Shown here one piece after another: positions 5,352 through 11,624 of a stretch of DNA of 11,624 nt. The first letter of the stretch is position 1; the number at the start of each line of letters is the position of its first letter. The position numbers and the translations under genes are program-made. Location: assembly GCA_000436695.1 (NCBI GenBank), contig HF992552.1, positions 1-11,624 on the forward strand, read 5' to 3'. Source of the DNA: Prevotella sp. CAG:1185. GTDB lineage: Bacteria; Bacteroidota; Bacteroidia; Bacteroidales; Bacteroidaceae. The notes beneath the pieces are model-generated. The model was not told the origin of the DNA. It saw only the letters and a program-made list of their open reading frames with translations, and ran no database searches.

Positions 5352-7994
5352 ATGAGAAATATCGCTTACGTTCTGTTTTTATTGATGTTTATCCTTCTTA
5401 CGGCATGTTCCGACCGCAAAGAGTATGTTATAGCCATGTCGCAGTGCAGCGAGGATATATGGCGCGACAAACTTAATGACGAGATGCGTGCAGGTACTTA
5501 TCTTTATGACAACGTCAGGCTGGAAGTAGCTTCAGCCAACGACGACAACGTCAGGCAGACAGAGCAGATAAACAATTTTGTGAACGAAGGCGTGGATATT
5601 CTCATCGTTGCCCCCAATCAGATGAACACTGTTACACCGGCCATAGAGAATGCCTATAACAAGGGCATTCCCGTAATACTCTTTGACCGTAAGACCGGTT
5701 CAGACAAATACACTGCGTTTATAGGTGCCGACAACACCAAGATGGGCTACACCATGGGCGAATATGTTGCCCGCCGTCTTGGCGGAAGGGGCAGGGTGGT
5801 AGAGATTATGGGCCTTAAAGGCTCGTCGCCGGCCATAGAGCGCCATCATGGCTTTATCTCAGCCCTTAAGAATTTTCCTGATATAAAGATAGTTGCCACA
5901 GGCAGCGGCACATGGCTCCAGCAGAGCGGCCGCAAGGCCATGGACGCCATACTCGACAGCATAGGCGGCGACATCGACTACGTGTTTGCCCATAACGACC
6001 GTATGGCGCTCGGAGCCCGTCAGGCAGCTGAGGCGCGCGGACTTGCCGGCCGCATCAAGTTTATAGGCATCGACGCCCTTCCCGGCAAGAACAGCGGCAT
6101 TGAACTGGTGCGCGACGGCGTGCTCGACGCTTCGTACATCTATCCCACGCGCGGCGACATGGTGATGCAGCTGGCAATGAACATTCTTGAAAAGCATCCC
6201 TATAAGCGCGAGAACCTCATGAAGACGGCTCTCGTAACCAAGGACAATGCCGAGGTTATGCTGATGCAGGCTGAAGAGATGAACAAGCTTAACGACAGGC
6301 TTGACAGGATGCACGACCGCGTGAACATGTATCTCACGCAGTATAGCCACCAGAAGGTGTATCTCATCATGTTTGTCATCATCGTTGTGCTGCTTGTAGT
6401 GCTGTTTGTTGCCTTCTACCGCAGCATCGTGGTAAAGCGCCGCATGCGCGAGGACGCTGCCAACGCCAAACTGGTGTTCTTCACCAACGTCAGCCACGAG
6501 TTCCGCACTCCGCTCACTCTCATTGCCGACCCCGTAAGGCGTTTGCTCGAGGCCGACAACCTTACCACCCAGCAGCGCTCCATGCTCTGTCTGGTCAGGA
6601 AGAACGTTGACGTTATGCTGAGGCTTGTGGGCGAGATACTCGACCTGCGCAAGATACAGAACCGCAAGATGCAGCTGAGCGTCAGCCGCTTTAATCTGTC
6701 CGAATATGTAAGTCAGTGGGTAGCCAACTTTGAGCCGCTTGCCGACAGCAAGGATGTTGAACTTAGCGTAGACTGCGGCAGCGAGACAGTCATTGAGGCC
6801 GATTTATATAAGTTGGAGCGTATATGCTATAATCTTATCAGCAACGCCATAAAATATAACCGCAAGGGCGGCCGCATAAATGTTAAGGTAAGTGTTGAAG
6901 AGCCGATGGCCGTTATTGTCGTGAGCGACACCGGCATAGGCATACCCCGCGACAAGATAGCCCATGTGTTCGACCGTTTCTTCCAGGCTTCAGGCGAAAA
7001 CAGAGGAGGCACGGGCATAGGTCTTGCCATTGTTAAGGCCTTTGTAGAGCTGCATCACGGTGAGGTTACTGCCGACGGCAACGCTGATGGCGGAGCCGTG
7101 TTCACCGTTAAGCTGCCGCTGAAGCAGCCCGGCGCCAATATCGTAGAGAAGCCTGAGCTTAACTCAGATGAGATTAACAGCAGCGTGCTTGCCGACGCAC
7201 CGCAGAGTGCCGGCATAGATATGATGACGGCTCCGGCCGACAGCGACCGCAAGTCGGTTGTGGTGGTAGACGACAACAGCGACGTCAAGGACTATATCGT
7301 AAGTCTGCTCTCATCCCAGTATGACGTGAAGTGCGCTTCCGACGGGCGCGAAGGTCTGGCCATGTGCCTGAAATACGTGCCCGACATAGTTATCTGCGAC
7401 GTGATGATGCCCGTTATGGACGGTCTAGAGATGTGCCGGCGCCTGAAGTCGGAGACGGCAACGAGCCACATACCCGTGATACTGCTCACGGCACAAACCT
7501 TCGACGACCAGCGTGCCGAGGGCTACGACTGCGGTGCCGATGCCTACATCACCAAGCCGTTCAGCAGCAACGTCCTGCTGTCGCGTGTGCGCAATCTGCT
7601 CAACGAGCGCATGAAGCTGAAGAACATATATTCGGGCATCGACACAGAGGAGGAAAAATCGTCTGCCGACGACCCCGACACACGTTTTGTTGACGACTTC
7701 AGGCATTGTCTCAAGGGGCATCTGTCCGACTCTGAACTCAACGTTGAGACTCTTGCCGCCGAGCTTGGCCTTAGCCGTGTGCAGCTCTATCGCAAGGTGA
7801 AGCAGATTACAGGCTCGTCGCCTGTCGAGATAATACGCATCACCCGACTCAAGGCTGCCGAGCATCTGCTCCGCACAACGTCGAAGACCGTGTCGGAGAT
7901 ATCCTACGACGTAGGCTTCTCGTCGCCTTCTTACTTCACCAAGTGCTTCAAGGACTATTTTGGCCATCTGCCCAACGAAGGCCGAAGCGTATAG
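5352..7994 (+). CDS. Hybrid two-component system: PBP1-type sensor, histidine kinase, receiver, AraC regulator
   Basis: This 880-residue protein joins sensing and transcription control in one chain. Residues 1-19 are a hydrophobic signal ending in LLTAC, a lipobox with Cys19. Residues about 24-320 resemble ribose-binding protein RbsB; by analogy Asp112-Arg113, Arg164, Asn215 and Asp241 sit at sugar-contacting positions, suggesting a monosaccharide ligand. A predicted helix leads to one membrane span (336-358). The kinase has the H-box FFTNVSHEFRTPLT (His382), N-box Asn498, G1 box DTGIGIP (Asp526) and G2 box GGTGIGLAI. The receiver (about 634-755) has the acidic pair Asp640-Asp641, phosphoacceptor Asp683 and Lys735. 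An AraC-type helix-turn-helix pair ends the protein, with a slightly unusual last segment. All relay residues are present. The nearest characterised relative I know of is the Bacteroides fructose sensor BT1754. No susC/susD locus is visible, so the target is unknown; the next gene downstream is one candidate. Confidence 0.95.
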   Translation: MRNIAYVLFLLMFILLTACSDRKEYVIAMSQCSEDIWRDKLNDEMRAGTYLYDNVRLEVASANDDNVRQTEQINNFVNEGVDILIVAPNQMNTVTPAIENAYNKGIPVILFDRKTGSDKYTAFIGADNTKMGYTMGEYVARRLGGRGRVVEIMGLKGSSPAIERHHGFISALKNFPDIKIVATGSGTWLQQSGRKAMDAILDSIGGDIDYVFAHNDRMALGARQAAEARGLAGRIKFIGIDALPGKNSGIELVRDGVLDASYIYPTRGDMVMQLAMNILEKHPYKRENLMKTALVTKDNAEVMLMQAEEMNKLNDRLDRMHDRVNMYLTQYSHQKVYLIMFVIIVVLLVVLFVAFYRSIVVKRRMREDAANAKLVFFTNVSHEFRTPLTLIADPVRRLLEADNLTTQQRSMLCLVRKNVDVMLRLVGEILDLRKIQNRKMQLSVSRFNLSEYVSQWVANFEPLADSKDVELSVDCGSETVIEADLYKLERICYNLISNAIKYNRKGGRINVKVSVEEPMAVIVVSDTGIGIPRDKIAHVFDRFFQASGENRGGTGIGLAIVKAFVELHHGEVTADGNADGGAVFTVKLPLKQPGANIVEKPELNSDEINSSVLADAPQSAGIDMMTAPADSDRKSVVVVDDNSDVKDYIVSLLSSQYDVKCASDGREGLAMCLKYVPDIVICDVMMPVMDGLEMCRRLKSETATSHIPVILLTAQTFDDQRAEGYDCGADAYITKPFSSNVLLSRVRNLLNERMKLKNIYSGIDTEEEKSSADDPDTRFVDDFRHCLKGHLSDSELNVETLAAELGLSRVQLYRKVKQITGSSPVEIIRITRLKAAEHLLRTTSKTVSEISYDVGFSSPSYFTKCFKDYFGHLPNEGRSV

Positions 7995-8004
7995 ACATAT
8001 ATTT

Positions 8005-8033
8005 GCCTCATCTTTTCCGGATGAGGCTTTTTT
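8005..8033 (+). terminator. Intrinsic terminator after the HTCS gene
   Basis: GCCTCATC (8005-8012) and GATGAGGC (8020-8027) form a perfect eight-base stem with a seven-base loop, followed by six T residues (8028-8033). It starts 11 bases after the HTCS stop and separates it from the secreted-protein gene. Confidence 0.9.
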
Positions 8034-8147
8034 GTGTCATGTCGCTCCCTTCCGTAAGCCTTGCCGTGTGTCTGCCGGCATCAGCCGGTCGTGTATTTAT
8101 CCAAGGTATGTCTCTTTATATATAATAAGGTGAAGTCTTGGGGCATA

Positions 8148-8238
8148 TTTTGTATAATTTTTTACCTATTATTTATACAAATTATAAATTTGTACCTACG
8201 GAATTTTGAAAAGTGTTAATTATTTTGTATTTTTGTAT
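8148..8238 (+). promoter_or_regulatory. Cluster of TTTGTA sites, candidate operator
   Basis: Five copies of TTTGTA or its complement lie in about 90 bases: + strand at 8149-8154, inverted (TACAAA) at 8176-8181, + at 8189-8194, and a tandem pair TTTTGTAT-TTTTGTAT at 8223-8238 that overlaps the -7 box. The second and third form a perfect palindrome TACAAATT-ATA-AATTTGTA (8176-8194), ten bases before the -33 box. TTTGTATAA (8149-8157) is also an exact inverted match to TTATACAAA (8173-8181). The layout suits an activator or repressor of the downstream gene. AT-rich DNA makes chance repeats likelier, so the assignment is tentative. Confidence 0.45.
8205..8235 (+). promoter_or_regulatory. Bacteroidetes-type promoter for the secreted multidomain protein gene
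   Basis: TTTG at 8205-8208 is followed after 19 bases by TATTTTTG at 8228-8235, a TAnnTTTG match with consensus spacing. Transcription would begin near 8241-8243, so the upstream in-frame GTG at 8213 cannot be the start and the ATG at 8276 is favoured. Confidence 0.75.
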
Positions 8239-8275
8239 CAAGATTAACACATTTAACAACTTAATACACGCATTT

Positions 8276-10993
8276 ATGGATATAAAATTACTATTCGTAG
8301 GCTTCTCGTTATTAAGTTGTTCCACCAGTGCCTTGGCAGATGATGTGCTGGGCCACGTGATAGAATATGATGGAACAAAGGTGAACACGAGAACCGACTA
8401 CACCTATGACAGCAATGGACTACTTGTACAGAAGTTGGTAACAAAGCCTAACACTGAGGATGCCTCATTGATGGAAAATTACGAGAAGGTCAATTATGGA
8501 TATGACGACCAAAAACGCTGCAATCTTATTGAAAATTATGTGTGGGACCGCTCGTCGCTCACCTTTATGGGCCGTCCGATGGAAGGCGCATGCACTTCAT
8601 CGGTGTTTGACGACGCCACGGGCCGTGTCTCTGAGCAGTATTTTTATGAGTGGGGCACGTCCGACTGGGAAGACGACTATTCAGTGAAATGTGTTTATGA
8701 ATACGACGGCAACAATGCAACCGAGAACAGATATAAAAGGCGCAACGGCACAGACCAGGCCGACCCTTATGAGATAAACGACTATGTTTATGACGACAAT
8801 ATGAACGTGCTGCAGAAGATACGCAACAGCTATTCGTTCAGCTTCTCTGTAGGCGACTATGCCAAGACTCCCACCGATAAAGAGGTGTATGAGTATGACG
8901 ACAAAGGCAACGTTACGCTGAAAGAGACCTACATGTATTCGAGCGGCGACGACTATGATCCTTGGGGCGGAGGCTCTGATCCCTGGGGCGACCCTTGGGG
9001 CGACGGCTCTGACGAAGGCACCGATGAAGGATCTGAGTCGACAGACACATCAGACGAGGAGGACAACTGGTCGCTGATGAACAGATACAAATATGAATAC
9101 GAGTATGACGAGAAGGGCAACATATCGAAGAAAACCACTTTGGCATGGCGCGACTATCTCGGCGAATACGAAACAGAGTCAGTGCTCACCTATGAGTATT
9201 TCTACGGCTCTAACGAGGCGCTGGAGCTGCCTTACACAAACAACTTCGACGCCGACGGCTCGTTTGACGGTATGACGACAGCAGGCAGCGGCGAGGCCGG
9301 AGCGGGATGGAAGCATGAAGACGGAGCTGCCGTATGTACAGCTGCCGTTAATGGCGACCCCGACAAACCCGAAATACTCTATCTGCCGGCACTGCGCTTC
9401 ACAACCGACAACGAAGTAGAGATTACGTTCAAGGCAAAGGCTGCCGACGCCGCTGCTCCTGCCAAACTGCAGATGATACTTTGCAGCAACGACGACAACC
9501 ACACATCGCTCGGCACAATAGGCGACGTATGGACAGTAAGCAGCACCGACTATCAGGAGATTAAGGGCCTTGTTGTTCCCGACAAGAGCGACGCCTACGT
9601 TATAGGTATCTGCTTTGACAACAACCAAACTGGCGCCGTAGTCAGCGTTGACGACATTGAGGTTAAGAACGGCCGTCCTACAGCCAGTCCGACAGCTCCT
9701 TACAACTTTACAGCCACTCCGTCGCAGGACGGCGCCCTGGAGGTTAAGCTGATATGGTATACACCTAACACCAACCTTGCCGGCGACTTCATCAACCATG
9801 CCGACAAGATGGAGCTTTACCGCGACGGCGTTGACGAGCCTATATACACCAGCCAGGCTACAGGAGCCACTCTTGCCGTTCAGTATGTAGACAGAACCAT
9901 ACCCGAGAAGGGCGAATATACATACCGCGTTTACGCATATCTCGACGGACTTAAGAGCGATGCTGCCGTTGTCAAGGTTAAGGTGGGCTATTCAGTTCCT
10001 TCTGAGATTGAAGGTCTTAACGCAGTTGAGAACGACGACCACTCTGTAACAATATCATGGAACGAGGCTAAGCCCGAGGACGGCGACGTTAAGTATTACG
10101 TGCTTCGCAACGGTTCTGAGGTGCTTGCCGAGGACTGCGCTGGCACATCATTTGTCGACAACACCATCGACACAAGCAACGGACAGCAGTATGTCTATTA
10201 TCTCGTACAGCCTTACAACGAGATTGGCTACGGCCGCACCATGAGCACCACACTTCTCTTTGTAGGCGAGCCTACACCGGCACCGTTCAGCGAGTCGTTC
10301 GCAGGCGGAGAGCCCGAGCATCAGTGGATGAACGAGATTGTTAGCGGCTACGACGCAGCATGGGGCACAGGCGCAAGCAGTCCTTCATATCCTTCAGTTG
10401 AGCCTCAGGACGGCGACGGCGGTTTCGCAGCATTCCTGTCGACAACCCTTGCCGAGGGCAACGAAGTAAGATTCACGAGCGAGAAGATAGACGTAAGCAA
10501 GCTCGTTGACCCAGAACTCACATTCTACATGTATCTCGTTAACGGCGAGCAGACAGCCGACGCCATCGTGGTTGAGGCTTCAAAGAACAACGGCGAGTAT
10601 GAGGCACTCACAAGTCCGATATATGTTTCAGGCAGCGATGCCGAAGGCTGGACAAAGCAGACAGTATCTCTCGACAAGTTTAAGGGCGAGAAGAACGTTC
10701 GCCTGAGCTTCAGAGGCATATCAGGCATCACTCACGACATACTGATAGATAACATCTCTGTAGGCGAAAAAGCTACGAGCGGCATAGGCAGCGCGCTGGC
10801 CGACGGCGTTAAGGTTTATGCGGAGAACGGCACTATAGTAGTCAGCGCTCCCGCAGAGAGCGACATTAAGGTCTACACAGCCGACGGCGCACAAGTCTAC
10901 GCAGCACGCGGTGCAGAGGCACGTGTGGCAGTTGCCGGCGGACTTTATCTTGTAAGCGTCGACGGACATTCGGTTAAGGTCAGTGTAAGATAA
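8276..10993 (+). CDS. Secreted modular protein: YD-like repeats, jelly-roll-like and FN3-like domains, T9SS-type C-terminus
   Basis: The 905-residue product starts with a signal peptide likely cleaved after ALA at about residue 21. Residues about 35-310 hold seven YD-like motifs (YTYDSNG, YGYDDQK, VFDDATGR, YEYDGNN, YVYDDNM, YEYDDKGN, YEYDEKGN), resembling RHS/YD repeats but more degenerate. They are interrupted at 228-267 by a DPWG-rich, acidic low-complexity stretch. A beta-sandwich resembling carbohydrate-binding or choice-of-anchor modules spans about 315-465. Two fibronectin-III-like domains follow (about 467-572 and 573-665), then a second choice-of-anchor-J-like domain (about 666-840; starts FSESFAGG, ends with a DILIDNISVG strand). 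The last 64 residues match a T9SS type-A sorting signal: TSGIG linker, IKVYTADGAQVY, GGLYLVSV, KVSVR. No catalytic motif is visible, so a cell-surface or secreted binding or adhesion role is inferred. The start was chosen because the promoter overlaps any upstream start. Confidence 0.85.
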   Translation: MDIKLLFVGFSLLSCSTSALADDVLGHVIEYDGTKVNTRTDYTYDSNGLLVQKLVTKPNTEDASLMENYEKVNYGYDDQKRCNLIENYVWDRSSLTFMGRPMEGACTSSVFDDATGRVSEQYFYEWGTSDWEDDYSVKCVYEYDGNNATENRYKRRNGTDQADPYEINDYVYDDNMNVLQKIRNSYSFSFSVGDYAKTPTDKEVYEYDDKGNVTLKETYMYSSGDDYDPWGGGSDPWGDPWGDGSDEGTDEGSESTDTSDEEDNWSLMNRYKYEYEYDEKGNISKKTTLAWRDYLGEYETESVLTYEYFYGSNEALELPYTNNFDADGSFDGMTTAGSGEAGAGWKHEDGAAVCTAAVNGDPDKPEILYLPALRFTTDNEVEITFKAKAADAAAPAKLQMILCSNDDNHTSLGTIGDVWTVSSTDYQEIKGLVVPDKSDAYVIGICFDNNQTGAVVSVDDIEVKNGRPTASPTAPYNFTATPSQDGALEVKLIWYTPNTNLAGDFINHADKMELYRDGVDEPIYTSQATGATLAVQYVDRTIPEKGEYTYRVYAYLDGLKSDAAVVKVKVGYSVPSEIEGLNAVENDDHSVTISWNEAKPEDGDVKYYVLRNGSEVLAEDCAGTSFVDNTIDTSNGQQYVYYLVQPYNEIGYGRTMSTTLLFVGEPTPAPFSESFAGGEPEHQWMNEIVSGYDAAWGTGASSPSYPSVEPQDGDGGFAAFLSTTLAEGNEVRFTSEKIDVSKLVDPELTFYMYLVNGEQTADAIVVEASKNNGEYEALTSPIYVSGSDAEGWTKQTVSLDKFKGEKNVRLSFRGISGITHDILIDNISVGEKATSGIGSALADGVKVYAENGTIVVSAPAESDIKVYTADGAQVYAARGAEARVAVAGGLYLVSVDGHSVKVSVR
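8957..9018 (+). repeat. Short in-frame repeats coding DPWG within the secreted protein
   Basis: Three copies of a GAYCCNTGGGGC-like unit (8957, 8978 and 8990) encode DPWG, with glycine- and serine-containing spacers. An acidic Gly/Ser/Thr/Asp/Glu run follows to about residue 267. It sits between the sixth and seventh YD-like motifs. Such short repeats can change copy number by slippage without breaking the frame. Confidence 0.7.
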
Positions 10994-11036
10994 TCAGGCT
11001 TGGCTGAATAGTATACCTATATTATAAATAAATGTA

Positions 11037-11086
11037 GGGGCGCAGTTGTACATAATGTACTGTTGCGCCCCTTCTTGTTTTGTTTT
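11037..11086 (+). terminator. Intrinsic terminator after the secreted-protein gene
   Basis: GGGGCGCA (11037-11044) pairs perfectly with TGCGCCCC (11064-11071). The stem extends inward through two G-U pairs and one T-T mismatch to GTAC/GTAC around the loop ATAAT. A T-rich tail with interspersed C and G follows (11072-11086). It starts 43 bases after the stop at 10993. Confidence 0.85.
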
Positions 11087-11233
11087 CGGTGCCGTAAAGG
11101 ATGCAGACCGATTATTTCAAATAATTCATCATAATCCGACATGATGCCCGCCTTATGTGAGCGTATTGTCTTTTGTTGTTTACTGATATGTCGGCTGTGC
11201 CAATGAGAACTCAGACGGCAATAATAACAAAGC

Positions 11234-11275
11234 ATACGGATTAATGTATTGGTCTGCTTGTAGCATAATCCGTAT
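11234..11275. repeat. Perfect 10-base inverted repeat
   Basis: ATACGGATTA (11234-11243) and TAATCCGTAT (11266-11275) are exact complements separated by 22 bases. The core TAATCCG also occurs at 11132-11138, inside a smaller CATCAT/ATGATG dyad (11127-11132 and 11141-11146). No T run follows, so it is not a terminator. Its role is unknown. Confidence 0.6.
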
Positions 11276-11505
11276 TGGGCATGATGTCTGGTTAGGTATT
11301 ATAGGCTATTTCGCCAAAATATGTTCGTCCGTGAAAATTTTATAATGTTAATACGGCAGCCGGATGTGCAGAATGTTATTAAAACATTTTATCTCTTATT
11401 GTTTTCATGACATGCCTGTGGGCAAGTCTTGAATAGGAAAATCTAATACTATTACATGGCTGATGTGTCTTTTAGGCCACAGAAAATGAAAAATAGCCAA
11501 TATTA

Positions 11506-11548
11506 TTCGTTCAAAACATATAAATTTTGTTTCATGAACGAAATTTTT
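11506..11548. repeat. Inverted repeat followed by a T run, possible weak terminator or operator
   Basis: TTCGTTCA (11506-11513) and TGAACGAA (11535-11542) match perfectly. Inside them AAAC (11514-11517) can pair with GTTT (11529-11532), leaving a CA bulge. ATTTTT follows at 11543-11548. No gene immediately precedes it on the + strand. Confidence 0.5.
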
Positions 11549-11624
11549 AATTCATTGGTATAAAATTGTTAATAAAATTTTCACTATTTAAATAATTTTG
11601 CCAATGACGATAAGACGTCAGTGT

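Larger units (their letters stand above)
11087..11624. other. AT-rich region without a supported gene at the right end
   Basis: No coding region or RNA gene is supported here. It holds the inverted repeats at 11127-11146, 11234-11275 and 11506-11548, described separately. A TAATTTTG at 11593-11600 could be a -7 box for a gene beyond the window, but the nearest TTG is 24 bases upstream, outside the usual spacing, so this is weak. The strong AT bias towards the end fits a promoter region of a following gene. Confidence 0.5.

Noticed and set aside
5859..6497. 212-codon open frame on the - strand
   Set aside because: Antisense to the HTCS sensor region, with His- and Val-rich composition typical of a reverse-complement shadow.
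8213..8275. Upstream GTG start for the secreted protein
   Set aside because: It lies between the -33 and -7 boxes of the promoter and would bury the signal peptide behind 21 extra residues.
8311..8330. Lipoprotein signal (LLSC) in the secreted protein
   Set aside because: Leu at -2 is a poor lipobox, and a standard ALA cleavage site follows close by.
9179..9799. 206-codon open frame on the - strand
   Set aside because: Antisense shadow of the secreted protein gene; Val- and Cys-rich translation with no motif.

Overview
The window looks like chromosomal DNA from a member of the Bacteroidales, most likely a Prevotella-like gut or oral species. The evidence is of three kinds. Promoters follow the Bacteroidetes pattern TTTG-N19/20-TAnnTTTG, at 1145-1176, 3271-3301 and 8205-8235. 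Two extracellular proteins end in type IX secretion (T9SS)-like C-terminal domains. One gene encodes a hybrid two-component system (HTCS), a protein class typical of Bacteroidetes. The species is inferred from style only; no rRNA or tRNA gene is present.

Layout, left to right, with all supported genes on the + strand: (1) 2-877, the 3' end of a large secreted or surface protein with a T9SS-type C-terminus, followed by tandem hairpins and a terminator; (2) a canonical promoter and aspA (aspartate ammonia-lyase, 1268-2695) with a strong terminator; (3) about 860 bp without a convincing gene, ending in a 75-77 bp element repeated three times, each copy carrying a Bacteroidetes -7 box or a degenerate form of it, directly before cysS (cysteinyl-tRNA synthetase, 3563-5053); (4) an intergenic region with a long hairpin, then an HTCS gene (5352-7994) joining a ribose-binding-protein-like periplasmic sensor, a histidine kinase, a receiver and an AraC-type DNA-binding domain in one protein; (5) a terminator, an AT-rich control region with five copies of TTTGTA (one inverted), a promoter, and a 905-residue secreted multidomain protein (8276-10993: YD-like repeats, an acidic DPWG stretch, jelly-roll-like and fibronectin-III-like modules, T9SS-like C-terminus); (6) a terminator and about 540 bp of AT-rich DNA with inverted repeats and no supported gene.

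These appear to be mostly single-gene transcription units, each with its own terminator or promoter, and not one operon. aspA and cysS are housekeeping genes. The HTCS probably senses a sugar-like ligand in the periplasm. Its target is not obvious because there is no susC/susD pair or glycoside hydrolase here. The repeated TTTGTA sites before the neighbouring secreted-protein gene make that gene a candidate target, but this is inference.

No wholly new system is proven. The items most worth checking are the promoter-bearing repeat array before cysS, the TTTGTA site cluster beside the HTCS gene, and the unusual modular secreted protein.
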